From CAZHEV01 sp964531335 [NCBI: uncultured bacterium] (GTDB lineage: Bacteria; Eisenbacteria; RBG-16-71-46; CAZHEV01), in NCBI GenBank assembly GCA_964531335.1, contig CAZHEV010000007.1, forward strand, positions 124,001-188,000: a stretch of DNA of 64,000 nucleotides, given 5' to 3'. The number at the start of each line of letters is the position of its first letter. The first letter of the stretch is position 1. A program made the translations under genes and the position numbers. Below, piece after piece: positions 8,846 through 17,446 of this stretch. A model generated the notes under the pieces. The model did not search any database. It worked only from the letters and a program-made list of their open reading frames with translations, and was not told where the DNA came from.

Positions 8846-10119
8846 GCCAGGGGCAGCACGCCTTGGAGCGTGTTGAGCCTATCTATAGCTTCGCTGCTGT
8901 AGAACAGGTCGGCGTTTCCGACGACGTAGTTCTCTACGGCGCCGTTGCAGAAGAGGCCCCCGAAGACGTGGAACTGGTCTGGAAGGTCGCCGCCGCCCTT
9001 CAGGTAAACGTCGCCAAGGGCTATGATCACACCGTACCAGGTGAAGGAACCGACTATCTCGACATTTCCATCGATCAGCAACAACCCCCCGCCGTATGCC
9101 TCGCCTTTAAGGGTCAGGTCGCCGTTCTCGACGTAAATGACATGGTAATTGTCGTAGTCACCCCAGGCTCCCATCTCGTTGGGATTCTTTGTGTCCCCGA
9201 TGTAATGGAAGTCCGCGAAGCGGCTCCACGTGTCTACGTACCATTCCAGGTTCAAGTCCTCCGGCGCGGCCTGTATGTCGCTGGAGCCCCCCGAGCCGAT
9301 GATCTGGTCCCCTTGTTGATGCCCGACCATGCTCAACAGCTTGACTGGGTCCGCCGTCGTGACGATTGCCGGCTTTCTGGTCGAGCCGGATACGGTGTCC
9401 TTTGTAACGGGGTTGAAGTCCTGGCCGCTGATCAGAAAGTCGTCGCCGCCGAAGTGGAAATCGTCGTCCTCCGTGTACAAGCAGGCGTGGATGTCGAAGG
9501 CGGGGGGGCGAACGAGATCGACCTCGATCGTGCGGTTGGCCGACGCCTGCTCGCCGCGGGCGGTGACCGTGAGGATCGGGGCCCCGTGTATCAAGTTCCT
9601 CCGGTCCGGGGTCGCGCGGTTGTCATCGTGATCGCCGAACCTGAGTATGTTGTTGTTGGAGTCGAGCTTGTAGGTAACCCTGATCCAGGGATAGTAGAGC
9701 GGGTCCGCGACCCCGGACTGGACGCTCAAAATCTCCGGGTAGCTCTCGCTTGTCTCGTCGGTCGCGGCGTCGAGGTCGTTATCCAGGCCGTCCGTCGCGG
9801 TCGCTGCGTGATCTGGATCCTGGGCGGAACACCCCTTCCTCAGCACGATATATCTTCCCCAGCCGGGGTTGGGCGCCGTCATGTCCTCGCCGATATAGTT
9901 CGGGGAGGCGGGAATTGCGAGCCTGCCCACGGCCTCGTTGATTCCGGCTTCGGCAAGAGATAGGGCTTGCGCGTGCCGGACTGAATTGCCGGTGATCTGA
10001 GTCTCGACGCGCGAGCTTGTCATGAACGCGCCCCCAAGGGCCGTGAGTCCCACGAGTAGGAGCATTGTTATCACGAGAACGCTGCCGTCCTCTCCTCGCA
10101 GCACGTTGGTGATTCGCAT
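8830..10119 (-). CDS. PilX-like pilus assembly protein
   Basis: The 429-residue protein has a PilX N-terminal region: a basic start (MRITNVLRGEDG), a hydrophobic helix (SVLVITMLLLVGLTALGGAF), and then the characteristic ITGNSVRHAQALSLAEAGI. Family knowledge: PilX proteins are minor pilins that help start or stabilise type IV pili. The middle contains an Asp-rich DGLDNDLDAATDE loop like those in other exported proteins of this window. The C-terminal half has a repetitive beta-rich pattern (LLLIDGNVEIVGSFTWYGVI) that may form a beta-solenoid. It lies between a PilW-like gene and a small lipoprotein gene, all leftward. Confidence 0.8.
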   Translation of the reverse strand: MRITNVLRGEDGSVLVITMLLLVGLTALGGAFMTSSRVETQITGNSVRHAQALSLAEAGINEAVGRLAIPASPNYIGEDMTAPNPGWGRYIVLRKGCSAQDPDHAATATDGLDNDLDAATDETSESYPEILSVQSGVADPLYYPWIRVTYKLDSNNNILRFGDHDDNRATPDRRNLIHGAPILTVTARGEQASANRTIEVDLVRPPAFDIHACLYTEDDDFHFGGDDFLISGQDFNPVTKDTVSGSTRKPAIVTTADPVKLLSMVGHQQGDQIIGSGGSSDIQAAPEDLNLEWYVDTWSRFADFHYIGDTKNPNEMGAWGDYDNYHVIYVENGDLTLKGEAYGGGLLLIDGNVEIVGSFTWYGVIIALGDVYLKGGGDLPDQFHVFGGLFCNGAVENYVVGNADLFYSSEAIDRLNTLQGVLPLAWREK

Positions 10120-10228
10120 CTCTTGTCACCATTCCCTTCCTGTTGCCTGTAAGCTACACGGTGAACGGTCTTCCTGTTCTTGTTCCATTTGACTTGAGTC
10201 GATTGCCGGGCAACGAACTCCTCTGAGC

Positions 10229-11005
10229 TCACGGCAGGTTTGCCGGGAGGTTTCGCGGTGAGATGGTTGTCGACAGCAGGATCCGCCGGTAGTCCTTGAG
10301 ATAGTTGTCCTTGGCTTCCCCTTCGGCCAGGACGGCTATCTGAATCTTCGATATGGTGGACTTATTGGGCCCGCCCAGAGGCAGCCCCAGCAGCACGCTG
10401 TCGGAAACGGTGTAGCCGAACATCCCTGAGTAGGGATCGGTGGAGCCAAAATCGACTAGTGGGTTTCCGTGGACGTCGAAGTATCTGAACATGGGCACAT
10501 CCAGTTGCCCGTCGTCGTCAACCTGTTGAGTGATGTTCGATGCTACCACTTCTCCGAAGCCGGTAATGGGGTCGGCGTTGGGGTTTAGGCTGTCGCTGGC
10601 CACGCGTCTCACCACCATGTCCCTGGGATTCGGCGTAACAGCGGCTATGAAGTTGTTGGTGTCTTGGTCCAGGAAATAGGTGATGGTTTCCCCGAGGTCC
10701 AGTGATCCATCGTCGTCCTTGTCCCTTACGAAGGTCACCCTGTACTGGGAGGCCACGACGATGGGCGTCTGGATATGGCCTGGAATGCCGCATCCTGCGT
10801 GGCGCAGGTCGGTCTCGAGGACATCCAGGGCGATCCTTGCGTTCTGTTGGGCGTCGGCCATGTCAACGCCCGATGATTGGGTGCTCTGACATGTCCCGTA
10901 GATGCTGTAGATGCCGGTCAGGACGAACGCGGACAGGATCAGTCCCAGCATCAGCTCCAGCAGGGTAAACCCTTCGCTTCGTTCAAGTTGTGAGTGCCGG
11001 TGCAT
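10229..11005 (-). CDS. PilW-like minor prepilin
   Basis: The 258-residue protein carries a type III prepilin signal, EGFTLLELMLGLILSAFVL, with Gly before Phe as the PilD cleavage site and Glu at +5. DMADAQQNARIALDVLETDLRHAGCG follows in sense, a typical PilW segment (quoted here as separate blocks DMADAQQNAR and LRHAGCG). The start at 11005 was preferred because TTGGAG lies upstream and gives a normal leader; an ATG-less extension to 11035 is open. An Asp-rich loop (KDDDGSLDLGE) is present. It is the first gene of the leftward cluster controlled by the sigma-54-type site at 11197-11211. Confidence 0.82.
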   Translation of the reverse strand: MHRHSQLERSEGFTLLELMLGLILSAFVLTGIYSIYGTCQSTQSSGVDMADAQQNARIALDVLETDLRHAGCGIPGHIQTPIVVASQYRVTFVRDKDDDGSLDLGETITYFLDQDTNNFIAAVTPNPRDMVVRRVASDSLNPNADPITGFGEVVASNITQQVDDDGQLDVPMFRYFDVHGNPLVDFGSTDPYSGMFGYTVSDSVLLGLPLGGPNKSTISKIQIAVLAEGEAKDNYLKDYRRILLSTTISPRNLPANLP

Positions 11006-11196
11006 AACGACTCCAAGAACGTAGGTCGTGGCCATTGGGCCGCTCTCCCGGAGCGGGAGAGGGGTATGGTCGTGATTCGGATTGGTTCGCTCAACGCCCG
11101 GTATGGGCCGCCTTGCGCCCCACTCGTGTGAGGGCGCAGGCGAGGTCCCTTCACGGGTCCCGCCTCAGAAAACCGTGACTCCCGACAGAGCAAGGC

Positions 11197-11211
11197 TGCA
11201 AGCTAAGTGCC
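11197..11211 (-). promoter_or_regulatory. Sigma-54 (RpoN)-type promoter for the pilW-pilX cluster
   Basis: Read leftward the site is GGCACTTAGCTTGCA. GG and GC are separated by exactly 10 nt, as required for the -24/-12 elements (consensus TGGCAC-N5-TTGCA). A second site, at 38175-38189 before STAS-pilB, differs at one position. Start of transcription would be near 11186, giving a leader of about 180 nt to the pilW-like start. Confidence 0.65.
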
Positions 11212-11503
11212 TAATTCGCCGCCGGCTTAGGGCAATTTGCCTGCCCCGAAAGGCACGATTTACCATGAGGTTGAGCGACAGGGGGCCAGCTCCGGGGTTA
11301 AGGCATTGCAATATGGCATGGTCCGGGCGTGTCGAGGTGCAAGAGTACAGCAGCAGAAAGCACTGCCCCGGGAATGGGGGAGGCATTGCAGCCGGGCTGC
11401 GCCGCAAGCGGTTCGGGCGCAAACAGGTACGGGGTCGGCCGTGCCGACGTCTCGCTTCGCCCGAAAGCCCCGTCAAGGCGCCCGCCGGATCCGGGGTAGT
11501 GGC

Positions 11504-11531
11504 TTGCAATCTCGCCCGGTTACAATACAAT
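11504..11531 (+). promoter_or_regulatory. Sigma-70-type promoter for the asnB-like gene
   Basis: TTGCAA at 11504-11509 and TACAAT at 11526-11531 are separated by 16 nt. The predicted start near 11538 lies about 45 nt before the TTG start codon at 11583. Confidence 0.45.
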
Positions 11532-11582
11532 ATGGACTTCGTTTGTAATGACTACGAAACGACGCGACGAGGGGGTGCTCAA

Positions 11583-13139
11583 TTGTTCGGCGTTCTAAGC
11601 AAAAGAAGTCAGGAAGTAGGCCCGGTTGCTGTTTCCATGAATGATGCCATGTCCTTCAAGCACAAGAGCTGCTGGGCCGTTACCGAGAGCGGCGAGGCCA
11701 GGCGCTGGTCCAAGGCAAGTCCTCCCGCTGGGAAGCTCTGCCTAGTATGCCTCCGCCCACCCCTGGGGAAGCGCGGCAGGCTGTTCTACGAGGGGAGACT
11801 GTTCAACGAAGGCCCAATCGAAGACCAGGGGAGCCCCGGGTCGATCCTGAAGAATTCCCTGGAGGTGTTGGAAGGCGAGTACTCGCTTGCCGCCGTCGGA
11901 GGGGGGGAGATGGCGGCAGCGCGCGATCGGGCCGGGCGAAGGCCGGTGTTCTACGGAGAGAACGAGACAATTGCAGCTTTCGCCTCGGAGAAAAAGGCTT
12001 TGTGGGCCGCCGGGATTAGGGACGTAAAGCGTCTGCGCGCGGGAACGCTCGTGGAATTGTCCAAGGACGGAGTGACCGTCTCGGAAGGCGCCGTCATTAA
12101 AAGGCAAAAGCCCACGATAAGCGACCTCGAGACGGCGATCGAGGAATACCGGCGAGTGCTATGCTCGGCCTTCGAGAGCAGGCTGAAGAACGTCAAGAGG
12201 GTGGGCGCTTTGCTTTCAGGCGGCGTTGACAGCACGCTGTCCACGAAGTTGACCCTGGAAATGGCGGATTCGATGGGTTTTGAGGTCAAGGTGTACAGCG
12301 CGGGTACCGAGGGCGCGCCTGACCTTGCGTATGCGAAGCGCTTTACTCAAGAGTTGGGGATCCATCACGTGGTGCGGACGCTTGCCTTTTCGGAGGTCGA
12401 CTCGTACATAACTCGGGTGATGCGGGCGGTTGAAGAGAGGGATTTCATACAGGTGGAAGCCGGGGTCGGAGTGTACAGCGCCGAGGAAGCGGCCGCTCAA
12501 GACGGGATGGAGGTGGTGGTCTCCGGTCAAGGTCCCGACGAGCTTTGGGGCGGATATGAGTGGTATCCCGGGGTGATCGCGGAGGAGGGATATCAAGGTT
12601 TTCTCGACAGGAGTTGGGGAGATCTACAAAGGGCGGACATAGAGACTTTCGACAGGGAGAACAGGATCGCCTCCTCTTTTGGTATGGAGGTGGTGTTTCC
12701 CTACGCCGACACCGAGGTGATAAGGCTGGCGATGGCCGTTTCGCCGGAGTTGAAGATCAACTCTCCGGAAGACAAGATGGGCAAACGCCCACATCGAGAG
12801 CTTGCGAAGCGGGTCGGCGTGCCGGAGGAGTTCGGAGACCGCAAGAAGGACGCCGCGCAACACGGCACCGGTATCCACGGCTTGCTCGATGAGTTGGCCC
12901 GCAAGAACGGCTTTACCCCTGATGCGGTGGAGAGGATCGGATACAAGAGCGAGAAGATAAGCCAAGAGAAGCTCGGCAGCTCGGCGAGGTACGGGTATCT
13001 ATTCGGCCATGAAGCGAAATGGGAGATAGACGAGCACGTCCAGCTTTTCATCGATTTCATAGCCTACAAAGAAGACCTGCTCAACGAGATCGAGAGGAAG
13101 GGTATCGAAGGATATCTGCGCAAGGCCGGATTGATCTGA
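11583..13139 (+). CDS. Asparagine synthetase-like protein lacking the glutaminase cysteine
   Basis: The start is TTG at 11583, with GAGGGGG seven bases upstream, giving 518 residues. The N-terminus reads MFGVLSKRS where class II glutamine amidotransferases have Met-Cys-Gly; the nucleophile Cys2 is Phe. The rest of the N-domain is AsnB-like but divergent (LEGEYSLAAVGGGEM, RDRAGRRPVFYG). The synthetase domain is intact: the PP-loop LLSGGVDSTLS is near residue 211, and GQGPDELWGGYEWY and the MGKRPHRELAKR segment follow. Family knowledge: AsnB adenylates Asp and transfers ammonia from Gln; without Cys2 it could use only free ammonia, or have another amide-forming role. It appears monocistronic. 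Confidence 0.75.
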   Translation: MFGVLSKRSQEVGPVAVSMNDAMSFKHKSCWAVTESGEARRWSKASPPAGKLCLVCLRPPLGKRGRLFYEGRLFNEGPIEDQGSPGSILKNSLEVLEGEYSLAAVGGGEMAAARDRAGRRPVFYGENETIAAFASEKKALWAAGIRDVKRLRAGTLVELSKDGVTVSEGAVIKRQKPTISDLETAIEEYRRVLCSAFESRLKNVKRVGALLSGGVDSTLSTKLTLEMADSMGFEVKVYSAGTEGAPDLAYAKRFTQELGIHHVVRTLAFSEVDSYITRVMRAVEERDFIQVEAGVGVYSAEEAAAQDGMEVVVSGQGPDELWGGYEWYPGVIAEEGYQGFLDRSWGDLQRADIETFDRENRIASSFGMEVVFPYADTEVIRLAMAVSPELKINSPEDKMGKRPHRELAKRVGVPEEFGDRKKDAAQHGTGIHGLLDELARKNGFTPDAVERIGYKSEKISQEKLGSSARYGYLFGHEAKWEIDEHVQLFIDFIAYKEDLLNEIERKGIEGYLRKAGLI

Positions 13140-13149
13140 GCGGCCCCCG

Positions 13150-13844
13150 CCCGGCCCGCCGGCGGCGATCTGCGCGACTGTGGACACCTCCGGCCCGAAC
13201 GACCTGGAGCGCTCCCTGCCGTGCTGTTGGGTTGTTTGACCCACCTCATAGTCGAGCCGTGTGTCGGCGGAGGGATCTCCCGGTGCCCTGCAGCCGATCT
13301 CCGGATCGGGACTCAACGCAAAGAGGCGAACTCGTGAGTCGGGACGATCCAGCTCGGCCGCGATGTTCTAGGTGAAGCGCATAACGCCGGCTTGGCTGGA
13401 CGTATAGGAAGACGCGAGGGGACCCGGTGACGCAGAGTCGTGGCTGAGCACGTTTACGATCCTGCCTCGGTCACGCTCGATCATCCGGGTAAGGAAAGTC
13501 CGGCATGTGAGGAACACGCCGTAAAGGTCCACCGTGATGTCGCCCCACCAGCTCTTCGGATCCGTCTTCGATGGAGGCCCCAGAGAACATAGTCGCCCGG
13601 CGTCGTTAATCACCAGGTCGACTGCGCCCAACCGTGCTTCGACCTTCTTCGCGAGTCTCATTACTTCTCCGGGGCGGGCGAGGTCGGTTGGGAACATCAG
13701 GGCGCGGCCGCCGTCGCTCTGGATCATCCGATGTGCCGCCACAAGCTCCGATTTCGTTTCAGCTACCAGAGCCACGCTCGCTCCGCGGCGGGCCGGGCAC
13801 GGGGACATAGCGCGGCCGAGCTCCGAGCCCGCGCCCGTGGAGCC
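13150..13844 (-). pseudogene. Decayed short-chain dehydrogenase (SDR) gene
   Basis: On the minus strand the frame from 13844 reads GSTGAGSELGRAM, the SDR cofactor loop. ARRGASVALVAETK, LVINDAGRLC (the NAG-like motif) and SSYTSSQAGVMRFT (the Tyr-x3-active-site helix, with Gln in place of Lys) follow. An in-frame TAG at 13370-13368 interrupts it. The same frame then continues with NIAAELDRPDSRVRLFALSP, a normal SDR continuation. Upstream there is a TGA (13847-13845) just before the cofactor loop and no start codon. The piece after about 13280 is more degraded and its left limit is approximate. The best intact stretch (13368-13808) could be translated only as a dead fragment. Confidence 0.7.
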
Positions 13845-14172
13845 TCAATCTCCCCCCGTACAAGGGAGTGACGGCCAAACTGCAATCTCATGCGCTGCAA
13901 CCAAGTAAGGGTTGACACTGCTCCACTCTTGTGTTACAATATGCACTGATTCGCTTGAGAGGCCCGCGGCGCGGACCTTCGAAGTTCCTAATATGCGACA
14001 GATTCCTCAGCTAGCCTACATCGCCGGCGCCCTCGCACCCCTCGCCGCCCCACGTATGAGGCCGGTGACCGCCGCTGATGTCTTAGAGGGGGTGATGCCT
14101 GCCCGACGACTCGCTATCGCACGTAGCTTGTATCCGGATGAGCTTCTACAGGAGAATACAGGGAGGTTGTCA
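13845..14172. other. Intergenic region and long 5' leader of the beta-helix gene
   Basis: The region holds the strong promoter at 13912-13940 and a leader of about 226 nt. The leader is open in the frame of the downstream gene, but its translation is Arg/Ala/Pro-rich and unrelated to the signal peptide that follows, so it was not included in the coding sequence. Confidence 0.45.
13912..13940 (+). promoter_or_regulatory. Consensus-like sigma-70 promoter with extended -10
   Basis: Perfect TTGACA (13912-13917), a 17-nt spacer and TACAAT (13935-13940) preceded by TGT make this the strongest housekeeping promoter seen in the window. Transcription would begin near 13947. Confidence 0.75.
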
Positions 14173-15459
14173 ATGAGATGCGTTTGGATTCGCTTTGGAT
14201 TTGTGGCGATGATGCTCTCGGCCTTGTGGCTTGCGCCGCAAGCCTCTGAGGCCACGATGAGATACGTCAATCCGGATGGGATTTGCGGAGGAATGACCCC
14301 TTGCTACGCCGGGCTTCAAGCGGCCGTCGACGCCTCCGCCCCGGGCGACGTCATAATGGTCCAGCCCGGCTTGCACACGCTGACGGCGAAGGTCAACGTA
14401 CACACGCCGGTGAGCATCTTCGGCAATCAGATGGGCGTCAACCCCCTTCCCATCAACGGCACGAGCCGGACGCCCGGAAGCGCGCATGAGTCGATCATCG
14501 ACGGCAATGGGATCAGCGGGATGATAGTCATAACCGCCGACGACGTGATCCTCGACGGACTGGAGATCAAGAACGGCAACGGGGACCTAATAGATTCGGA
14601 GAGTAGCATACCCACGGCCAGGATGCAGATCACCAACTGCATCATACACGACGCTCTGTCCGATGAAGCGATCCAGCTCCGCAACGTGAGCTCGCCCGTC
14701 GTAGGTTGCAACTACATCTACGACGTCGCACAGGACGGCATTAACATCTGTTGCGGTTCCGTGGATGCGAAGATCCAGTTCAACGAGCTGCGGAACATAC
14801 ACTCGGAAAACGCCGCCATATACGTGTACGGCGCGACGAACACTACCATCAAGGGTAACATCGTCGACAACACCACCGTAAATGACGGTATAAAGCTCGG
14901 TACCAAAGGTGGGGGTGACGCGGCCAACACCGGGGGTTTCATCTTCAACAATACCACGACCAACACGAGGCAGGATGGTATCTCGGTATACATGAGCGAT
15001 ACCAGCGTTGAGTGCAATGACGTCTCGGGCAGCTCGAGCGAGAACGGGGCCATATACATCTCGTGGGCGGTTTCGAACGTGACCGTCATGAACAACGAGG
15101 TGCACGACAACACGCTGGATACCGGCAAGTGGGGGGATCCGGGCGCCATCATGATCGGTACTGACCCCGATGCCTCCACCATCACGGTGGTAGGCAACAA
15201 CCTCTACAACAACACGCCCAACGGAATGACCAACAAGGCCGCCGCGCTGCTCGGCGCCGAGGGCAACTGGTGGGGCGACCCTAGCGGACCCGGGGGAGCG
15301 GGTCCGGGCTCCGGCGACGCCGTATCCGCCAACGTCGATTACTCGCCATGGCTGGACGAGGAGTCCGCCTACACGTGCCCGGGCGTCAAGACCTGTCCTC
15401 CCGAGTACGTCCCGCAGGTAAAGAGGAGCTGGGGGGCGATAAAGAGCATGTACAGGTAG
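14173..15459 (+). CDS. Exported right-handed beta-helix repeat protein
   Basis: The start at 14173 follows GGGAGG by six bases and gives a clear signal peptide (MRCVWIRFGFVAMMLSALWLAPQASEA). The 428-residue product then reads YAGLQAAVDASAPGDVIMVQPG, a typical entry into pectate-lyase-like parallel beta-helices (split here as YAGLQAAVDA and PGDVIMVQPG). A long series of 20-25-residue turns follows, with repeated I-x-N and GI-x-I patterns (NCIIHDALSDEAIQLRN; GNIVDNTTVNDGIKL; NNEVHDNTL). The stretch GNWWGDPSGP is common in such proteins. It was not assigned an enzyme activity. Expression from a strong promoter and export suggest a surface or extracellular polysaccharide-related role. Confidence 0.8.
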   Translation: MRCVWIRFGFVAMMLSALWLAPQASEATMRYVNPDGICGGMTPCYAGLQAAVDASAPGDVIMVQPGLHTLTAKVNVHTPVSIFGNQMGVNPLPINGTSRTPGSAHESIIDGNGISGMIVITADDVILDGLEIKNGNGDLIDSESSIPTARMQITNCIIHDALSDEAIQLRNVSSPVVGCNYIYDVAQDGINICCGSVDAKIQFNELRNIHSENAAIYVYGATNTTIKGNIVDNTTVNDGIKLGTKGGGDAANTGGFIFNNTTTNTRQDGISVYMSDTSVECNDVSGSSSENGAIYISWAVSNVTVMNNEVHDNTLDTGKWGDPGAIMIGTDPDASTITVVGNNLYNNTPNGMTNKAAALLGAEGNWWGDPSGPGGAGPGSGDAVSANVDYSPWLDEESAYTCPGVKTCPPEYVPQVKRSWGAIKSMYR

Positions 15460-15518
15460 AAATGAGGCGGCCGGCCGGGAGTTGGGGCCGACCGAGCGGA
15501 TCGAGGTGGCAATGAGCT

Positions 15519-15554
15519 GAGGCGGGGCCGGGCATCGTAGCCCGGCCCCGCCTC
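15519..15554 (+). terminator. Hairpin terminator after the beta-helix gene
   Basis: A perfect 15-bp stem (GAGGCGGGGCCGGGC at 15519-15533 with its complement at 15540-15554) encloses a 6-nt loop and is followed by CTCGTTGGTT, a weak U-tract. Confidence 0.65.
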
Positions 15555-15730
15555 CTCGTTGGTTGGCCGGCGCGCGACCGAGGCCCATGCCGTGACCCTG
15601 AGTTTCGGCGATGACGGGGGGACGGTTCGATCCCCGGAGAGCCGTGAGTCGCCGGTTTCCATTCGGCGGACGCGACGTACCATGTCTTCAGCATAGTGGC
15701 TGTGGATGATCTCGGGGGCGATGTCCGAGC

Positions 15731-15889
15731 ATGACTTCGCGGGCGCAGCGTATGGAGGTTGATGATGAGTTCATCGAGACCTTCGGCTACAAGACCTGCG
15801 AGGTTTACTTCACCACACACGCGGCGAAGGGGCCGGCCGAGGACGACTTGATAATGGCCGCGAAGACGGACGCCCTGTCGGCCGAATGA
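15731..15889 (+). CDS. Possible small acidic protein (52 residues)
   Basis: An ATG at 15731 opens 52 codons ending at TGA 15887-15889. An internal ATG at 15752 preceded by GTATGGAGG-like sequence is an alternative start. The product is acidic at both ends (MEVDDEFIETFGYKTCEVYF; KTDALSAE) with one Cys. No family was recognised. It could equally be a remnant of a larger gene. Support is limited to the balanced composition and the lack of any other gene in the interval. Confidence 0.22.
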   Translation: MTSRAQRMEVDDEFIETFGYKTCEVYFTTHAAKGPAEDDLIMAAKTDALSAE

Positions 15890-16129
15890 CAACGGCCTCG
15901 AGGTCGCGGCCGGGCGATGGCCGGCGGGCCCGAGTAATCCACGGCGCAAGTGTCCCATGTGTGGTAGAATAAGCGCGGATGTGGGAGCGCCGCGGCAGAG
16001 TTTTCGTTTGAACGCTCCGCCGGGATGTCCCATTATTATCGGGATTCATTCACCACCGCGGTCGAAATCCTTGGTTCCAAGTGTGTTTCGGCCTTCGTCT
16101 CCGGGCTTTCAGACATCGTGGGGGGTCAG

Positions 16130-17446
16130 ATGGCGGGCACTACTACCAACCAACCGTCGAAGGGGAGAAGCAAGTTTGCACCCGTATTCTGGGTGGCGAA
16201 CTTCATCGAGGTCTTGGAACGGTTTGCCTACTACGGGATCTACTTCAGCTTCGGCATCTACATGTCATCGCTGGGCTACAGCCGCGGGGACCTGGGCGTG
16301 GTCCAGACGATCTTCATCCTCTTCTCGTACGTCGTTCCTCTGTTCTCCGGGTCGTTTGCGGACCGGTTCGGGTTCAAGAAAGTCCTGATCATCGCATATA
16401 TGGCTTATTTGCCGTCGATTCTGCTCCTGATCCTGACGAAGTCGTTCTCCGGGATCGCGCTGACGATGCTGTGCATAGGCCTGGCCGCCGGGATCTTCAA
16501 GCCGCTGATTTCCGGGACCGTACGGGCCGTGACCGATTCCACCAATAAGACGCTGGGTTTCGGTATCTTCTACGCCATGGTCAACATAGGCGGTTCGCTA
16601 GGTCCAATAGTGGCCGGACAGATGCGCGCGATCTCCTGGGACTACGCGTTCCTGATGGCCGCGGGCACGATCGGCTTCATGTTGCTGGTGACGATCTTCT
16701 TCTACAAGGAGCCGCCTCGGGAGTTCGAAGGGGTGACCCTGAAGCAGAAGATGGCGGATATATGGGTGGCCCTCTCCGATATCAAGTTCTCCTTCTTTCT
16801 CTTCCTTCTGGGGGTTTTCTTCTGGATCCCGTTCTGGGCGTTCTTCAATCTCTGCGCCCTGTACGTCGAAACGGACCTGGATACCGCCCAGCTCTACTTC
16901 ACCGTGAAGTCCGTGCTGGGAACCTGGGTGACGCAGCACATCTTCGCGCACCAGGATGAGACCGGCACCTGGCGCGTGCTCGGCGAGACGCTCTCACACA
17001 CCGGCTGGATCATTATGATCTTCCAGATCTTCGTGTCGCGCGTGGCGGAGAAGTTCCGGGCCATGCCCACTTTTCTGTTCGGCCTCTTCGTTGCCGCCAT
17101 CGGCTTCACCATAATGGGATACGCCAACCTCTCCGCCCCCGCGCTGGTGTTTCTGGGCATATTCTTCTTCGCGATAGGTGAGATGATATCCTCGCCCAGG
17201 ATACAGGAGTACATCACCTGGATGGCCCCCAAGGAGAAGGCGGGGCTCTACATGGGGGCGAACTTCCTCGCCGTGGCCATGGGAGCGTTCGCCGGATCGA
17301 TATACACGCCGCTCTCGGGCTACTTCAGGGAGATGGGACACGCGGAGTACGTCTGGTACACTCTGGCCGCTCACATGATCGTGGCGATAGTCGTCCTGCA
17401 CGTTTTCGTGAAGCTTGTGGGTGAGTTCAAAGAGCAAGAGGAGTAA
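16130..17446 (+). CDS. POT/PTR2-family proton-coupled peptide transporter
   Basis: The 438-residue membrane protein has the POT signature EVLERFAYYG (ExxERFxYYG) in the first membrane helix. An MFS loop (FADRFGFKK) and about 12-14 hydrophobic segments follow. The start at 16130 has GGGGGG six bases upstream; the open frame to 16025 adds a hydrophilic, unrelated stretch. Family knowledge: POT proteins import di- and tripeptides, or in some lineages nitrate or other solutes, with protons. An unusual hydrophilic insertion (HIFAHQDETGTWRVLGE) sits between helices in the middle of the protein. Import of peptides would complement the exported PepF and M16 peptidases. Confidence 0.8.
   Translation: MAGTTTNQPSKGRSKFAPVFWVANFIEVLERFAYYGIYFSFGIYMSSLGYSRGDLGVVQTIFILFSYVVPLFSGSFADRFGFKKVLIIAYMAYLPSILLLILTKSFSGIALTMLCIGLAAGIFKPLISGTVRAVTDSTNKTLGFGIFYAMVNIGGSLGPIVAGQMRAISWDYAFLMAAGTIGFMLLVTIFFYKEPPREFEGVTLKQKMADIWVALSDIKFSFFLFLLGVFFWIPFWAFFNLCALYVETDLDTAQLYFTVKSVLGTWVTQHIFAHQDETGTWRVLGETLSHTGWIIMIFQIFVSRVAEKFRAMPTFLFGLFVAAIGFTIMGYANLSAPALVFLGIFFFAIGEMISSPRIQEYITWMAPKEKAGLYMGANFLAVAMGAFAGSIYTPLSGYFREMGHAEYVWYTLAAHMIVAIVVLHVFVKLVGEFKEQEE

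Larger units (their letters stand above)
11006..11582. other. Divergent regulatory region between pilW-like and asnB-like genes
   Basis: This 577-bp gap has no supported gene; long open frames through it have atypical, Arg-rich translations. It contains a leftward sigma-54-type promoter (11197-11211), a rightward sigma-70-type promoter (11504-11531), an 8-bp hairpin CTCTCCCG/CGGGAGAG (11043-11061), and an imperfect hairpin near 11112-11137 (TGCGCC.../...GGCGCA). Confidence 0.5.
15460..16129. other. 670-bp intergenic region with terminator, possible small ORF and promoter element
   Basis: Contents in order are: a near-ideal hairpin (15519-15554), a possible 52-codon gene (15731-15889), and an extended -10 element TGGTAGAAT (15962-15970) without a good -35, which may drive the POT transporter gene starting at 16130. 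Nothing else is supported. Confidence 0.5.

Noticed and set aside
12999-13316. 105-codon minus-strand frame overlapping the end of the asnB-like gene
   Set aside because: Not a gene of its own; its first part is the continuation of the decayed SDR frame, and the rest is antisense of asnB.
14587-15588. 333-codon frame opposite the beta-helix gene
   Set aside because: Antisense of an Asn/Asp-rich repeat gene; no start site or domain.
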